Assembly: GCA_038230395.1 (NCBI GenBank)
Contig: JBBRNI010000005.1
Coordinates: 9,464 to 73,463, forward strand
DNA length: 64,000 bases
Source of the DNA: JBDSWU01 sp038230395
GTDB taxonomy: Bacteria; Patescibacteriota; Saccharimonadia; Saccharimonadales; UBA4665
Reading direction: 5' to 3'
This document shows, piece after piece, positions 26,011 to 33,708 of this stretch (the first letter of the stretch is position 1; every line of letters begins with the position of its first letter). The notes beneath the pieces are model-generated. The model was not told where the DNA came from. It made no database searches and worked only from the letters and a program-made list of their open reading frames with translations. A program made the translations under genes and the position numbers.

Positions 26011-26216
26011 GGGCTAGGCTTGAGGCAGTAATAATAGCCAGAAATTAGCTCGATTATCTTACCACATCTGTTAGCTTGCGTCCAGATTCCTACTAATAAG
26101 CATTAGAAGATTGCATTTAGCCGCTGATGACTAGATAATAGTGACTAGATAATGCACACACGAACAACAACACGTAAGACGGGCAATTGCTCGAGGCAGC
26201 CTGGGGGAGCCAAATA

Positions 26217-27485
26217 ATGTTTGGTATGGGTAAAAATAAATCTGATAGCAATGTTCCGGGCAGTAAGCTATCGGCTAATTTAGAAGATGACCAACTACGT
26301 TTTAAGGTTATCATCGATAACATCGAAGACGGTGTCCTAATGATTGACAAAGACCATGTTGTACGTCTAATCAACCCTGGGGGCGCGACAATATGCGGTT
26401 GGTCTTCTGAAGAAGCGACGGGCATCGATGTTGGCAGCGTGCTGAAATTGGTTGATAGCAAAGGGGAGCCTCATAGCGACGCTGATGACCCTTTCGCCAA
26501 AGTGTTTAAAGCGGGGCTAGCGATTCGCGACAATGGCGCGTTCTTAATAAACCGTGAAAAAAAGCAGGTGCCAATCAGCCTCAACATATCGCCGCTGTTT
26601 GATAGTGATAAGCAGGTCATGGCGGCCGTGGCCGTATTTCGTGACGCCAGCGATGAACGAGCCGAGGAACAGCAACGTGCCGACTTTATTAGTACTGCCA
26701 GTCATGAAATGCGCACCCCTGTGGCGGCGATTGAAGGATATTTATCATTGGCACTTAATGCTAAAGTCTCGACAATCGATACTAGAGCCCGTGACTACCT
26801 CGAAAAAGCCCACTCCTCAACCCAACACCTCGGACAATTATTTCAAGATCTACTTACTAGCGCCAAAGCCGAAGACGGCCGGCTGACTAGCCATCCAAGC
26901 GTAGTCGAACTAGGCGGCTTTTTGGAACAGCTTACCAATGATCTGAGATTTGTGGCAGAAAAAAAGGGCTTATTCATGGACTTTATTGTTGGCTCAAGTA
27001 ACACTATTAACGCCAGTAACAACGCGGTTGGTGGTGGCAAAGTCATCCGACCGCTTTACTACGTCTATGTTGACCCTGATCGCTTGCGCGAAGTCATAAC
27101 TAATCTATTTGATAACGCGGTTAAATATACCCCCGAAGGTAAAGTTTCAATTGGAATCACTGGCGATGACGCTGTTGCCCAGTGTTATATTCGGGACACT
27201 GGCCCAGGTATTCCCGAAGTAGACGTTGGTCACTTATTTCAGAAGTTTTACCGAGTTGATAATTCTGCGACTCGTACAATAGGTGGTACTGGCCTTGGTC
27301 TGTTCATCTGCCGTAAAATTGTCGAATTATATAACGGCCGTATCTGGGTAGAAAGCGAATTTGGCAAGGGCAGCAGCTTTTATATTAACTTCCCCAGGCT
27401 TTCAGCACAGCAGGTAAGTAGCCTCCAGAGTTCGGCAGCTGCTTCAACTGAACTACAGCCTATAAGTTCCTTGGCCGGATCCTAG
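26217..27485 (+). CDS. Soluble PAS sensor histidine kinase
   Basis: A 422-residue kinase with no membrane segment. A PAS domain lies at about 30-140 (FKVIIDNIEDGVLMIDKDH). HisKA has H163 in SHEMRTPVAAIEGYL. The ATPase domain has LFDNAVKYTPEGK, DTGPGIPE and GGTGLGLFICRKI. Start: ATG 26217 follows GGGGAG by 8 nt, while an in-frame TTG 30 nt upstream lacks a site. A response regulator follows after 68 bp with its own promoter. Cytoplasmic ligand sensing is likely. Confidence 0.92.
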   Translation: MFGMGKNKSDSNVPGSKLSANLEDDQLRFKVIIDNIEDGVLMIDKDHVVRLINPGGATICGWSSEEATGIDVGSVLKLVDSKGEPHSDADDPFAKVFKAGLAIRDNGAFLINREKKQVPISLNISPLFDSDKQVMAAVAVFRDASDERAEEQQRADFISTASHEMRTPVAAIEGYLSLALNAKVSTIDTRARDYLEKAHSSTQHLGQLFQDLLTSAKAEDGRLTSHPSVVELGGFLEQLTNDLRFVAEKKGLFMDFIVGSSNTINASNNAVGGGKVIRPLYYVYVDPDRLREVITNLFDNAVKYTPEGKVSIGITGDDAVAQCYIRDTGPGIPEVDVGHLFQKFYRVDNSATRTIGGTGLGLFICRKIVELYNGRIWVESEFGKGSSFYINFPRLSAQQVSSLQSSAAASTELQPISSLAGS

Positions 27486-27507
27486 ATACACGCCATAAGA
27501 CACGTGA

Positions 27508-27513
27508 TACAAT
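27508..27513 (+). promoter_or_regulatory. Extended -10 for the long-tailed response regulator
   Basis: TGATACAAT (TACAAT at 27508-27513) with no good -35. A 5' leader of about 35 nt follows, including GGAAC, before the ATG at 27554. Confidence 0.45.
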
Positions 27514-27553
27514 AAACCTAATAATCATAAGCAATACGTATAGGAACTAATCC

Positions 27554-28825
27554 ATGGCAAAAGTAATGCTCGTCGAAGATGACAATAACTTACGTGAAAT
27601 TTACGAAGCTCGAATGCAAGCTGAGGGCTACGACGTCGTTTCCGCCAAAGACGGTGAAGAAGCATTAGTAGTTGCTAAAGCCGAAAAGCCAGAGCTGGTA
27701 ATCTCGGATGTTATGATGCCCAAAATTAGTGGATTCGAAATGCTTGATATTTTGCGTAATACCGATGGCCTAAAAGACGTTAAGGTCATTATGCTGACAG
27801 CTCTTGGGCAAGCCGATGACCAGCAACGGGCGGACCGCCTAGGAGCTGACCGTTATTTGGTAAAATCACAGGTGACACTAGAGGATATTGTTAATGTCGC
27901 GCATCAGCTACTTGGTGATTTGCCAGATGAAGTCTCAGCTGAACCAGTCATAGCGGCTACGGCTGAACCAGTCGCAGTGGCTACGGCTGAACCAGTTGCT
28001 ACTACTGTGGAGCCTCCGGTGGCAGTCGCACTTGCTCCAGCACCCGAGCCTGAGGCGACAACACCTGCTGCTGTACCAGTTGCGGCAACGCCTATTGTGG
28101 CCGACCCAGAACCAGCCTTGGATACAACTCAAGCAAGCCAAGCTCTTGTTGTTGCACCACTAGCAGCAGACGAGTCTGTATTACCCCAAACTAGCTTTAG
28201 TGCCGTTCAGGTTGAGCCTCCTGCAACAGCTGTTGCAGCTAATCCAACGGCGGTAGCTGAGCCATCAGCAAACGATGCAGTACCTGCTAATGCTGGCGAT
28301 GGCGCGCAGTCTAGTGCTCAGGAAGAAGCTGTAGTTGAAGCTCAGATAGAAGATTTTGTAAGTGGCGCGACCAGCAATGCACCTGCGCCAGTTGTTGCTG
28401 AAGTAGCGCAGCCTAGCGCAACTGCCGAGCAGGACACTAACGCGGCGACTGACGATAAGATTATGGCTGACGCGGTAAGCAATCTCGTGTCTAATACCAC
28501 CGCAGAGCCTGTACCCATGCCTCCGGCAGCGGAGCTAGTAATCACACCCTCACCCGAGAGCGTCGTCGCCCTATCGCCAGCTGAAGAAACTGCTGCCACA
28601 GGCGCGCCGGTTCCTGATGCGAGTGTGTCAATGATTGCCGGTAAAAAAATAATCTCACCGATGTCCGATGCTGCTGCTAAGCCCAACTTGAACGACTTAC
28701 TTGCTAAAGAAGAAGCTAAAGAGATTGCAGCCAAGACCACCAGTGAGGCCATTCCAGCGCCAGTCTATTCTGCGCCCCCAGTTGATACATCCAACAAGCC
28801 CGATCCAAGTAGTATATCTCTGTAA
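27554..28825 (+). CDS. Response regulator with ~300-residue Ala/Pro/Glu-rich tail
   Basis: A 423-residue protein. Residues 1-122 are a complete receiver (E8-D9-D10, phospho-acceptor D52 in ELVISDVMMP, Lys in YLVKSQ). The rest is a low-complexity tail rich in Ala, Pro, Val and Glu with no recognisable output domain. It contains a 24-bp tandem repeat (27938, 27962, 27986; unit AEPVxxAT). It pairs with the kinase upstream. The tail could be an extended scaffold or spacer. No signal peptide or membrane segment is present, so it stays cytoplasmic. Confidence 0.85.
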   Translation: MAKVMLVEDDNNLREIYEARMQAEGYDVVSAKDGEEALVVAKAEKPELVISDVMMPKISGFEMLDILRNTDGLKDVKVIMLTALGQADDQQRADRLGADRYLVKSQVTLEDIVNVAHQLLGDLPDEVSAEPVIAATAEPVAVATAEPVATTVEPPVAVALAPAPEPEATTPAAVPVAATPIVADPEPALDTTQASQALVVAPLAADESVLPQTSFSAVQVEPPATAVAANPTAVAEPSANDAVPANAGDGAQSSAQEEAVVEAQIEDFVSGATSNAPAPVVAEVAQPSATAEQDTNAATDDKIMADAVSNLVSNTTAEPVPMPPAAELVITPSPESVVALSPAEETAATGAPVPDASVSMIAGKKIISPMSDAAAKPNLNDLLAKEEAKEIAAKTTSEAIPAPVYSAPPVDTSNKPDPSSISL

Positions 28826-28849
28826 GGTATTCCTAAGTCGTTGATGAGC

Positions 28850-28878
28850 TTTACAGCATGGCCAAAGCAATTTAGACT
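28850..28878 (+). promoter_or_regulatory. Promoter of the pseudouridine synthase gene
   Basis: TTTACA (28850-28855), 17-nt spacer, TAGACT (28873-28878), 7 nt to the ATG at 28886. A leaderless message is predicted. Confidence 0.5.
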
Positions 28879-28885
28879 CTAAACT

Positions 28886-29545
28886 ATGCGCATAAACAAA
28901 TATATAGCCAGTGGCACTCAGCTAAGCCGCCGGGCAGCAGACGCCGCAATTGTTGAGGGCAGGATACTTATAAACGACAAACCGGCTGATGCTGGCAGCC
29001 AAGTTGGTGACTTGGATATCGTGACACTTGACGGCCAGCCGATTTTTGCTGATAAGCAGCTTATAACCATTATGCTCAATAAGCCCTTTGGGTATGTCGT
29101 GTCGCGTGATGGGCAGGGCAGTAAAATAATATACGATCTGTTGGCGCCACAGTATCAGCAACTCAACCCGGTTGGACGACTTGATAAAAATTCATCTGGG
29201 TTGCTACTACTTACAAATGACGGTGCGCTAGCCAACGAGCTTACTCACCCCCGTTATGCCAAAGTAAAAGTCTACGAGATTCGCCTTAACCAGCCATTAG
29301 CCCCCTTGCATCAACAAATGATTAGCGATCGCGGTTTAAGCCTTGATGATGGGCTAAGCAGATTGCAACTCGAAAAGCTTGACGACGCGGGCAATGATTG
29401 GCGTGTAACTATGACCGAAGGTCGTAATCGCCAAATTCGCCGAACTTTTAGTGCCCTCGATTATACCGTTACAAGGCTGCATCGCACGCACTTCGGTAGC
29501 TATCAACTAGGCGACTTAGCCAAGGGCAAAATAAAAACGCTATAA
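28886..29545 (+). CDS. RsuA/RluB-family rRNA pseudouridine synthase
   Basis: A 219-residue protein: an N-terminal S4 RNA-binding domain (MRINKYIASGTQLSRRAADAAI), then the catalytic domain with GRLDKNSSGLLLLTNDG (catalytic Asp in RLD), and NRQIRR and VTRLHRTHFG near the end. These enzymes isomerise specific uridines in 16S (RsuA) or 23S (RluB/E/F) rRNA. Which site is used cannot be decided from sequence alone. It precedes der, another ribosome-maturation gene, and both have their own -10 elements. Confidence 0.9.
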   Translation: MRINKYIASGTQLSRRAADAAIVEGRILINDKPADAGSQVGDLDIVTLDGQPIFADKQLITIMLNKPFGYVVSRDGQGSKIIYDLLAPQYQQLNPVGRLDKNSSGLLLLTNDGALANELTHPRYAKVKVYEIRLNQPLAPLHQQMISDRGLSLDDGLSRLQLEKLDDAGNDWRVTMTEGRNRQIRRTFSALDYTVTRLHRTHFGSYQLGDLAKGKIKTL

Positions 29546-29611
29546 TAAACAGGGTCTGAAACAATAATTATAACCTGTCAATAGTCACCCACATCTGTTA
29601 CAATAGGAGTA

Positions 29612-31105
29612 ATGTCTAAAAAATTACCTATTGTAGCAATCGTCGGACGAGCCAATGTCGGCAAGTCTAGTTTGTTCAACGCGATTTTGGAGCGCCGCGA
29701 AGCAATCGTTGCCCGTGAAGCCGGCACAACTCGCGATAGCATCATGGCTAAAGCCAGCGTCTACCTAGAAGACGAATACACAGTTGACGGCGACCAAGCA
29801 CGCCAAGATTTCTGGTTAGTAGATACCGCTGGCATGAAAGACGCTGAGGACGACTTTGAGTTTACGATTCAAGAGCAAATTACCCAGGCTGCTGACAGCG
29901 CTGATGTTATCTGGGTGATGGTAGAAGCGGACATTCCCATCACGGAAGACGACCGTCGGGTCGCCAAGATGGCTCTAAAGAGTAAAAAGCCAGTCTTTTT
30001 GATCATTAATAAGATCGACAAAGCCAAAGGGGCTGACCTTAGCGGTTTTGATAGGCTTGGTATCAAGCCCATTATTCGCACCTCTACGACTCAGCAAATT
30101 GGTATCGACGAACTTATAAACAAATTACTAGTTGTTATAGAAAAGGGAACTGAAGAGCCTGACGATAATCGCTTGCGCGTAGCGCTGCTTGGTCGTCCAA
30201 ACGTCGGTAAATCACAGTTATTCAATACCCTATCAAAGAAGCAGCAGGCTATTGTCGCTGACCGCGCCGGCACCACTCGTGACATCAACCACTCTGTTAT
30301 TCGCTACCTCGGTCGTGAAATAGAAATTCTCGATACCGCAGGTATACGACGCTCAGGTAAAATTGAGGTTGGTATTGAACGATTTAGCGTAATTAGGGCT
30401 ATTAGCGCTATCGAACAGGCCGATGTCTGCTTCTTACTTATGGATGTTAATGAGCTACACGTTCAACTTGACCAGAAAATTGCTGGCATGATCAAAGACG
30501 CCGGCAAGGGCCTTGTGTTGGTGGTTAGTAAATGGGACATTGCCGAGGAAAAAGATGCCTTTACGCGCGATTCATTAGCCCCACAAATCGCCCATGATTA
30601 TGATTTTGTACCTTGGGCTCCTCTGATCTTTACCTCTGCTGTCTCTGGCCAAAACGTGACTAAACTATTCGATCTAGCGCTCGAGATCGATGCGGCACGT
30701 AATACCAACGTAAGTACCCGCGAACTCAATGTATGGCTGCGACAAATGGTAGACGCCCATCCTCCGGCAGGGTTGAAGAACCGTGCGCCCAAGCTCAATT
30801 ACATGGTGCAAGAAGAAAATAGCGTACCGGCCTTTAAGATCTTTGGTAGCCATACTAAGTTTCTGCATTGGAGCTACAAAAGGTACCTCGAAACACAGTT
30901 ACGCCGCAAGTATGGCTTTGAAGGGACCGCGTTGCAGCTATGGTTTATCGAAAAGCACATTACTCACAAACACGGTAACAGCCCAACCAAAGAGCCCCGC
31001 AGCAACCGTCAGCAGCGCTACAAGCCGTCTATGACCGGAAAAGATAGCAAAACCACCCGTATCCACAAAAAAGCTGCTACTAGCTTTAAAACCCCCGCCA
31101 AATAA
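29612..31105 (+). CDS. der: Ribosome biogenesis GTPase Der
   Basis: A 497-residue tandem GTPase for 50S subunit assembly. The first G domain has GRANVGKSS (12-20), DTAG and NKID. The second has GRPNVGKSQ (194-202), DTAGIRRSG and SKWD. A KH-like domain follows, and the basic C-terminal tail (about 60 residues rich in Lys, Arg and Thr) is longer than usual. TACAAT ends 7 nt before the ATG and an AGGAG lies in the gap. The stop shares a base with the next start (TAATG). Confidence 0.96.
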   Translation: MSKKLPIVAIVGRANVGKSSLFNAILERREAIVAREAGTTRDSIMAKASVYLEDEYTVDGDQARQDFWLVDTAGMKDAEDDFEFTIQEQITQAADSADVIWVMVEADIPITEDDRRVAKMALKSKKPVFLIINKIDKAKGADLSGFDRLGIKPIIRTSTTQQIGIDELINKLLVVIEKGTEEPDDNRLRVALLGRPNVGKSQLFNTLSKKQQAIVADRAGTTRDINHSVIRYLGREIEILDTAGIRRSGKIEVGIERFSVIRAISAIEQADVCFLLMDVNELHVQLDQKIAGMIKDAGKGLVLVVSKWDIAEEKDAFTRDSLAPQIAHDYDFVPWAPLIFTSAVSGQNVTKLFDLALEIDAARNTNVSTRELNVWLRQMVDAHPPAGLKNRAPKLNYMVQEENSVPAFKIFGSHTKFLHWSYKRYLETQLRRKYGFEGTALQLWFIEKHITHKHGNSPTKEPRSNRQQRYKPSMTGKDSKTTRIHKKAATSFKTPAK

Positions 31106-31821
31106 TGTCACGGCTGTTCCGTCGCAAGTCACCACAACCTCAGCCTCAAGAGATAGCAGGGCAGTGGTCGTCATCTACCCCAGAAGACTCTGCGCGCGTC
31201 GTCAAAGTTCTAGAATTGCTACGGGCGAAAAACGAACGGACAGTTAAAGATATAGAGGAGCTATACGCCGCAGATTACGGTAACGGTGAATCTGCCGATA
31301 TCCCCGGAGGTTACCACCAAAGAGCCGATTTGCTCATTGACCGTTTTCGGCCCCAACCAGCTGTTATATACCACCCTGGCAGTCACCTTGACCTCGGCGT
31401 TGCAAAGCGCCACCCACATACGCGTGTCATGCATGTTGATAAAGAGCAGTGGGTAATTGATCTTATGCAACAGGGTGGCTACGAAGCTCACGCAGCCGAC
31501 CACAACCAATTCATCCCTGACACAGCTGCCGATGTCACCATTTTATTCAACGCCGGACGCATACCAAATGACCAACTTCTTAAAGTCACGCAGCATGATG
31601 GATTAGTAGTCGTCAACAACTATCATTACGCCGCCACATACATGGCACTCTATTGTCCAGATTTTAAACTGGTGGGCGCCATCGAGCCCGATGACCCACT
31701 CACAATTCTGAGTGACTTCGACATGAGTCGGCTAGGCGTCATACCAGCACCAAATGAAATCGTTTGGCCTGCGTACGCTGACACCATCTTTGCATTTCAA
31801 CGCCAAGCTAGCGCCCAGTAG
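31105..31821 (+). CDS. Uncharacterised protein with Rossmann/methyltransferase-like core
   Basis: A 238-residue protein translationally coupled to der (TAATG overlap). A basic, proline-rich start (MSRLFRRKSPQPQPQ) leads to a helical segment. A Rossmann-like alternation follows (AVIYHPGSHLDLGVAKRHP, VMHVDKEQWVIDLM, ADVTILFNAGR, DGLVVVNNYHY), the strand-helix order of class I methyltransferases but with a poor SAM motif. No known family is recognised. The coupling suggests a ribosome-related role. Confidence 0.6.
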   Translation: MSRLFRRKSPQPQPQEIAGQWSSSTPEDSARVVKVLELLRAKNERTVKDIEELYAADYGNGESADIPGGYHQRADLLIDRFRPQPAVIYHPGSHLDLGVAKRHPHTRVMHVDKEQWVIDLMQQGGYEAHAADHNQFIPDTAADVTILFNAGRIPNDQLLKVTQHDGLVVVNNYHYAATYMALYCPDFKLVGAIEPDDPLTILSDFDMSRLGVIPAPNEIVWPAYADTIFAFQRQASAQ

Positions 31822-31823
31822 TT

Positions 31824-31829
31824 TATACT
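31824..31829 (+). promoter_or_regulatory. -10 element of pth
   Basis: TATACT ends 7 nt before the ATG at 31837. It overlaps the 3' end of the preceding gene region and predicts a leaderless pth message. Confidence 0.5.
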
Positions 31830-31836
31830 TGTAGAT

Positions 31837-32478
31837 ATGGGACTTTTCCAACAGCGGCCGCAAACATCTGACCCCATCAACTATGTGACAATTGGCATGA
31901 ACAAGACGATGCTCATAGTCGGGCTCGGTAACATCGGCGCCGAATACAATGGCACCCGCCACAATATCGGTTTTGCCTGCGTCGACAATTTCGTGCGTGC
32001 CAACACTCTCGATGCATGGATCCTCAAAAAAGACCTAAAATGCCATCTCAGTACCGGCCGCATCGGTGAGGTTCGAATCTATGCAATAAAACCAACGACC
32101 TTTATGAACCTTAGCGGGGAAGCCGTGCAGGCTGTAGCTGCTTTTTATAAAATTCCACCAGAGCATATCGTTGTTCTACACGATGAACTCGACATTGATT
32201 TTGGCGGGATCCGTATGCGAGTAGGTGGCAGTGCTGCCGGGCACAATGGTATAAAATCTATTTCTCAACAGCTTGGCGTAGAAGAGTACGGACGCGTGCG
32301 TATTGGCATCGGGCCCAAACACCCAGCTCGAATTCCCAGCGAAAAATTCGTTCTGCAAGCATTCTCCGTTGATGAGCAAGCCCAGATCAAAAATCTTGCC
32401 CAAGAAGTCAACGCCATCCTATCTGAATACACCTACAGCGGAGCATTGCCGAACGAAACCCGGAATTTCCTAGTTTAG
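31837..32478 (+). CDS. pth: Peptidyl-tRNA hydrolase
   Basis: A 213-residue esterase that frees stalled peptidyl-tRNAs. It shows LIVGLGNIGAEYNGTRHNIGF (Asn and catalytic His), KPTTFMNLSGEAV, HDELDIDFGGIRMR (catalytic Asp) and GGSAAGHNGIKSI. The -10 spacing supports ATG 31837, giving a ~20-residue extension over typical Pth. ATG 31897 would give the usual 193 residues and cannot be excluded. A bidirectional terminator follows. Confidence 0.95.
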   Translation: MGLFQQRPQTSDPINYVTIGMNKTMLIVGLGNIGAEYNGTRHNIGFACVDNFVRANTLDAWILKKDLKCHLSTGRIGEVRIYAIKPTTFMNLSGEAVQAVAAFYKIPPEHIVVLHDELDIDFGGIRMRVGGSAAGHNGIKSISQQLGVEEYGRVRIGIGPKHPARIPSEKFVLQAFSVDEQAQIKNLAQEVNAILSEYTYSGALPNETRNFLV

Positions 32479-32481
32479 TAA

Positions 32482-32538
32482 GCACTAAAAAAGGCCGATG
32501 AGAGGGGGTGGGCACCGCTCATCGACCTATTTTAGTGC
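32482..32538. terminator. Bidirectional terminator with pseudoknot partner
   Basis: GGCCGATGAG (32493-32502) pairs with CTCATCGACC (32518-32527, one mismatch), flanked by pairing GCACTAAAA and TTTTAGTGC. On the minus strand six U's follow the stem, a strong intrinsic terminator; the plus strand has a weaker U-tract. The loop GGGGTGGG (32505-32512) is the exact complement of CCCACCCC at 32584-32591, 70 nt away. Confidence 0.7.
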
Positions 32539-32828
32539 AGAAGCCCATCTTGGGAGACGAACTTCTGCGTAACATCCCTTCAACCCACCCCAGCGAAGCA
32601 TCATTGTCTAAAATTAATGACATGTGCCGATTGCCCCGAAGGACACTCACCATTTAGGCTCACTTTGAATTGGGGACCTCTGACTTTCGCGTGAAGCGAA
32701 TGGGAGGGATCTGTTAAAGGGGTTAGTATGCTTTAGAACGTTGTCCGCTCAGGGGCGGATAGCTAGAGAAAGTGGAGGGTAACAACTTGGCCTTAGCACG
32801 CTCTAAAACAATCTAACAAATTGTTAGA
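32482..32828. ncRNA. Candidate structured non-coding RNA region
   Basis: No gene is seen here, but many stems fit together. These are the terminator hairpin; GCAGAAG/CTTCTGC (32537-32569) with an inner CCCA/TGGG; the loop-to-strand GGGGTGGG/CCCACCCC pairing; TTCGC/GCGAA near 32690; TCCGC/GCGGA near 32750; and TCTAACAA/TTGTTAGA (32812-32828). The strong U-tract side implies a minus-strand RNA ending at about 32487, but a plus-strand RNA is possible. It lacks the RNase P core GAGGAAAGTCC, an SRP-domain motif and a tmRNA tag. Confidence 0.4.
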
Positions 32829-33471
32829 ATTGGGTATAAAAGGTACAAGAATCACCACGACTAATAGTTATAGGATTCACAACTTGCTATTTTAGCAAAA
32901 GAGTGTCTTTATGTCAATACTAAAAAATGTTTGCATAACTATTACAAGAGGCTAATGCTTAATATGTACAACCAAAATCAATTGTTAAATAGAGCTTAAA
33001 TTACGTGCAAACTTGTTGCAGCTTCACTACACTGACCGATATTTTAACTTCTAAGTAATGTCGAATTCTGAATCTCGAGATATGGCATACACAAAAAATA
33101 AGCTTCGCCCAAGCGTGTGTAGTCATAGAGCTTGATACCTTACCCATCCATTGCAGGAAAACGATTTATGAGCTCCCAAATTAAAGTTACGGCTTTGCTG
33201 AAAGCTTTCTCGCGAAAAGAGGTTGGGGTAGTGTTCTACTTTTGGAGATGATATATCTCGAGATTCAAAATTCTGGAATGCTAAGGTGTCATAAATTTAT
33301 GGAGTCTTAAAAGTTGATTGAAATATTAACTTCAGAAATCCAACAGGTGCAAGGCGCTCCATGTAGTACAAGGCAGACCAGCAGCTTATACAATAGAAAA
33401 ATGAGTTGCAGCTGGCTAGCAAATACATGTCATAGAGAAGCCCGACTGTTAGCCATGGTAGACTTATAATT
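32829..33471. other. Gene-free AT-rich stretch with a 21-bp inverted repeat
   Basis: No coding gene is supported. A TTGCTA-TTT-TAGCAA hairpin lies at 32884-32898. Two 21-bp arms (33063-33083 and 33253-33273) are reverse complements with one mismatch and both contain TCTCGAGA. The 169 bp between them hold further small stems (GCTTT/AAAGC, CATACAC/GTGTGTA-like). The whole could fold as one ~211-nt RNA or be a MITE-like element. No clear target duplication was found. Confidence 0.55.
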
Positions 33472-33645
33472 ATGAAGCTTATGATTATGCTTGGCGTGAC
33501 CGTTTTTGGTACAATTGGTGGCTGGATTGGCGCCGCGATGACCCATGGTAACTGGTTTAGTGGCTGGAGCATTTTGTTGGGTGGCGCCGGTTCGCTAGTT
33601 GGCATCTGGGCAGGCTACAAAGCAGGCCAGTATCTAGGCCAGTAA
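33472..33645 (+). CDS. 57-residue glycine-rich membrane peptide
   Basis: Reads MKLMIMLGVTVFGTIGGWIG and ends GQYLGQ. Two hydrophobic helices with regular glycines (GTIGGWIGAAM and GGAGSLVGIWAGYKAG) look like a glycine-zipper hairpin, as in small holin-like or assembly peptides. TATAAT (33465-33470) ends one base before ATG 33472, so translation may really start at the in-frame ATG 33481 or 33487. No partner gene is coupled; topA follows. The function is unknown. Confidence 0.6.
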   Translation: MKLMIMLGVTVFGTIGGWIGAAMTHGNWFSGWSILLGGAGSLVGIWAGYKAGQYLGQ

Positions 33646-33708
33646 ACACCGGCTATTCTTATATATAAGTTGCATTATGTGGGCAAATGCGGTTACATGA
33701 AGTACGTT

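Noticed and set aside
32050..32085. tRNA T-arm-like GAGGTTCGAATC inside pth
   Set aside because: No other tRNA arms surround it; it is part of the pth coding sequence.
32482..32840. RNase P RNA, tmRNA or SRP RNA
   Set aside because: Neither strand has GAGGAAAGTCC, a tRNA-like 3' domain with CCA, a tag frame ending in ALAA, or the SRP tetraloop motif.
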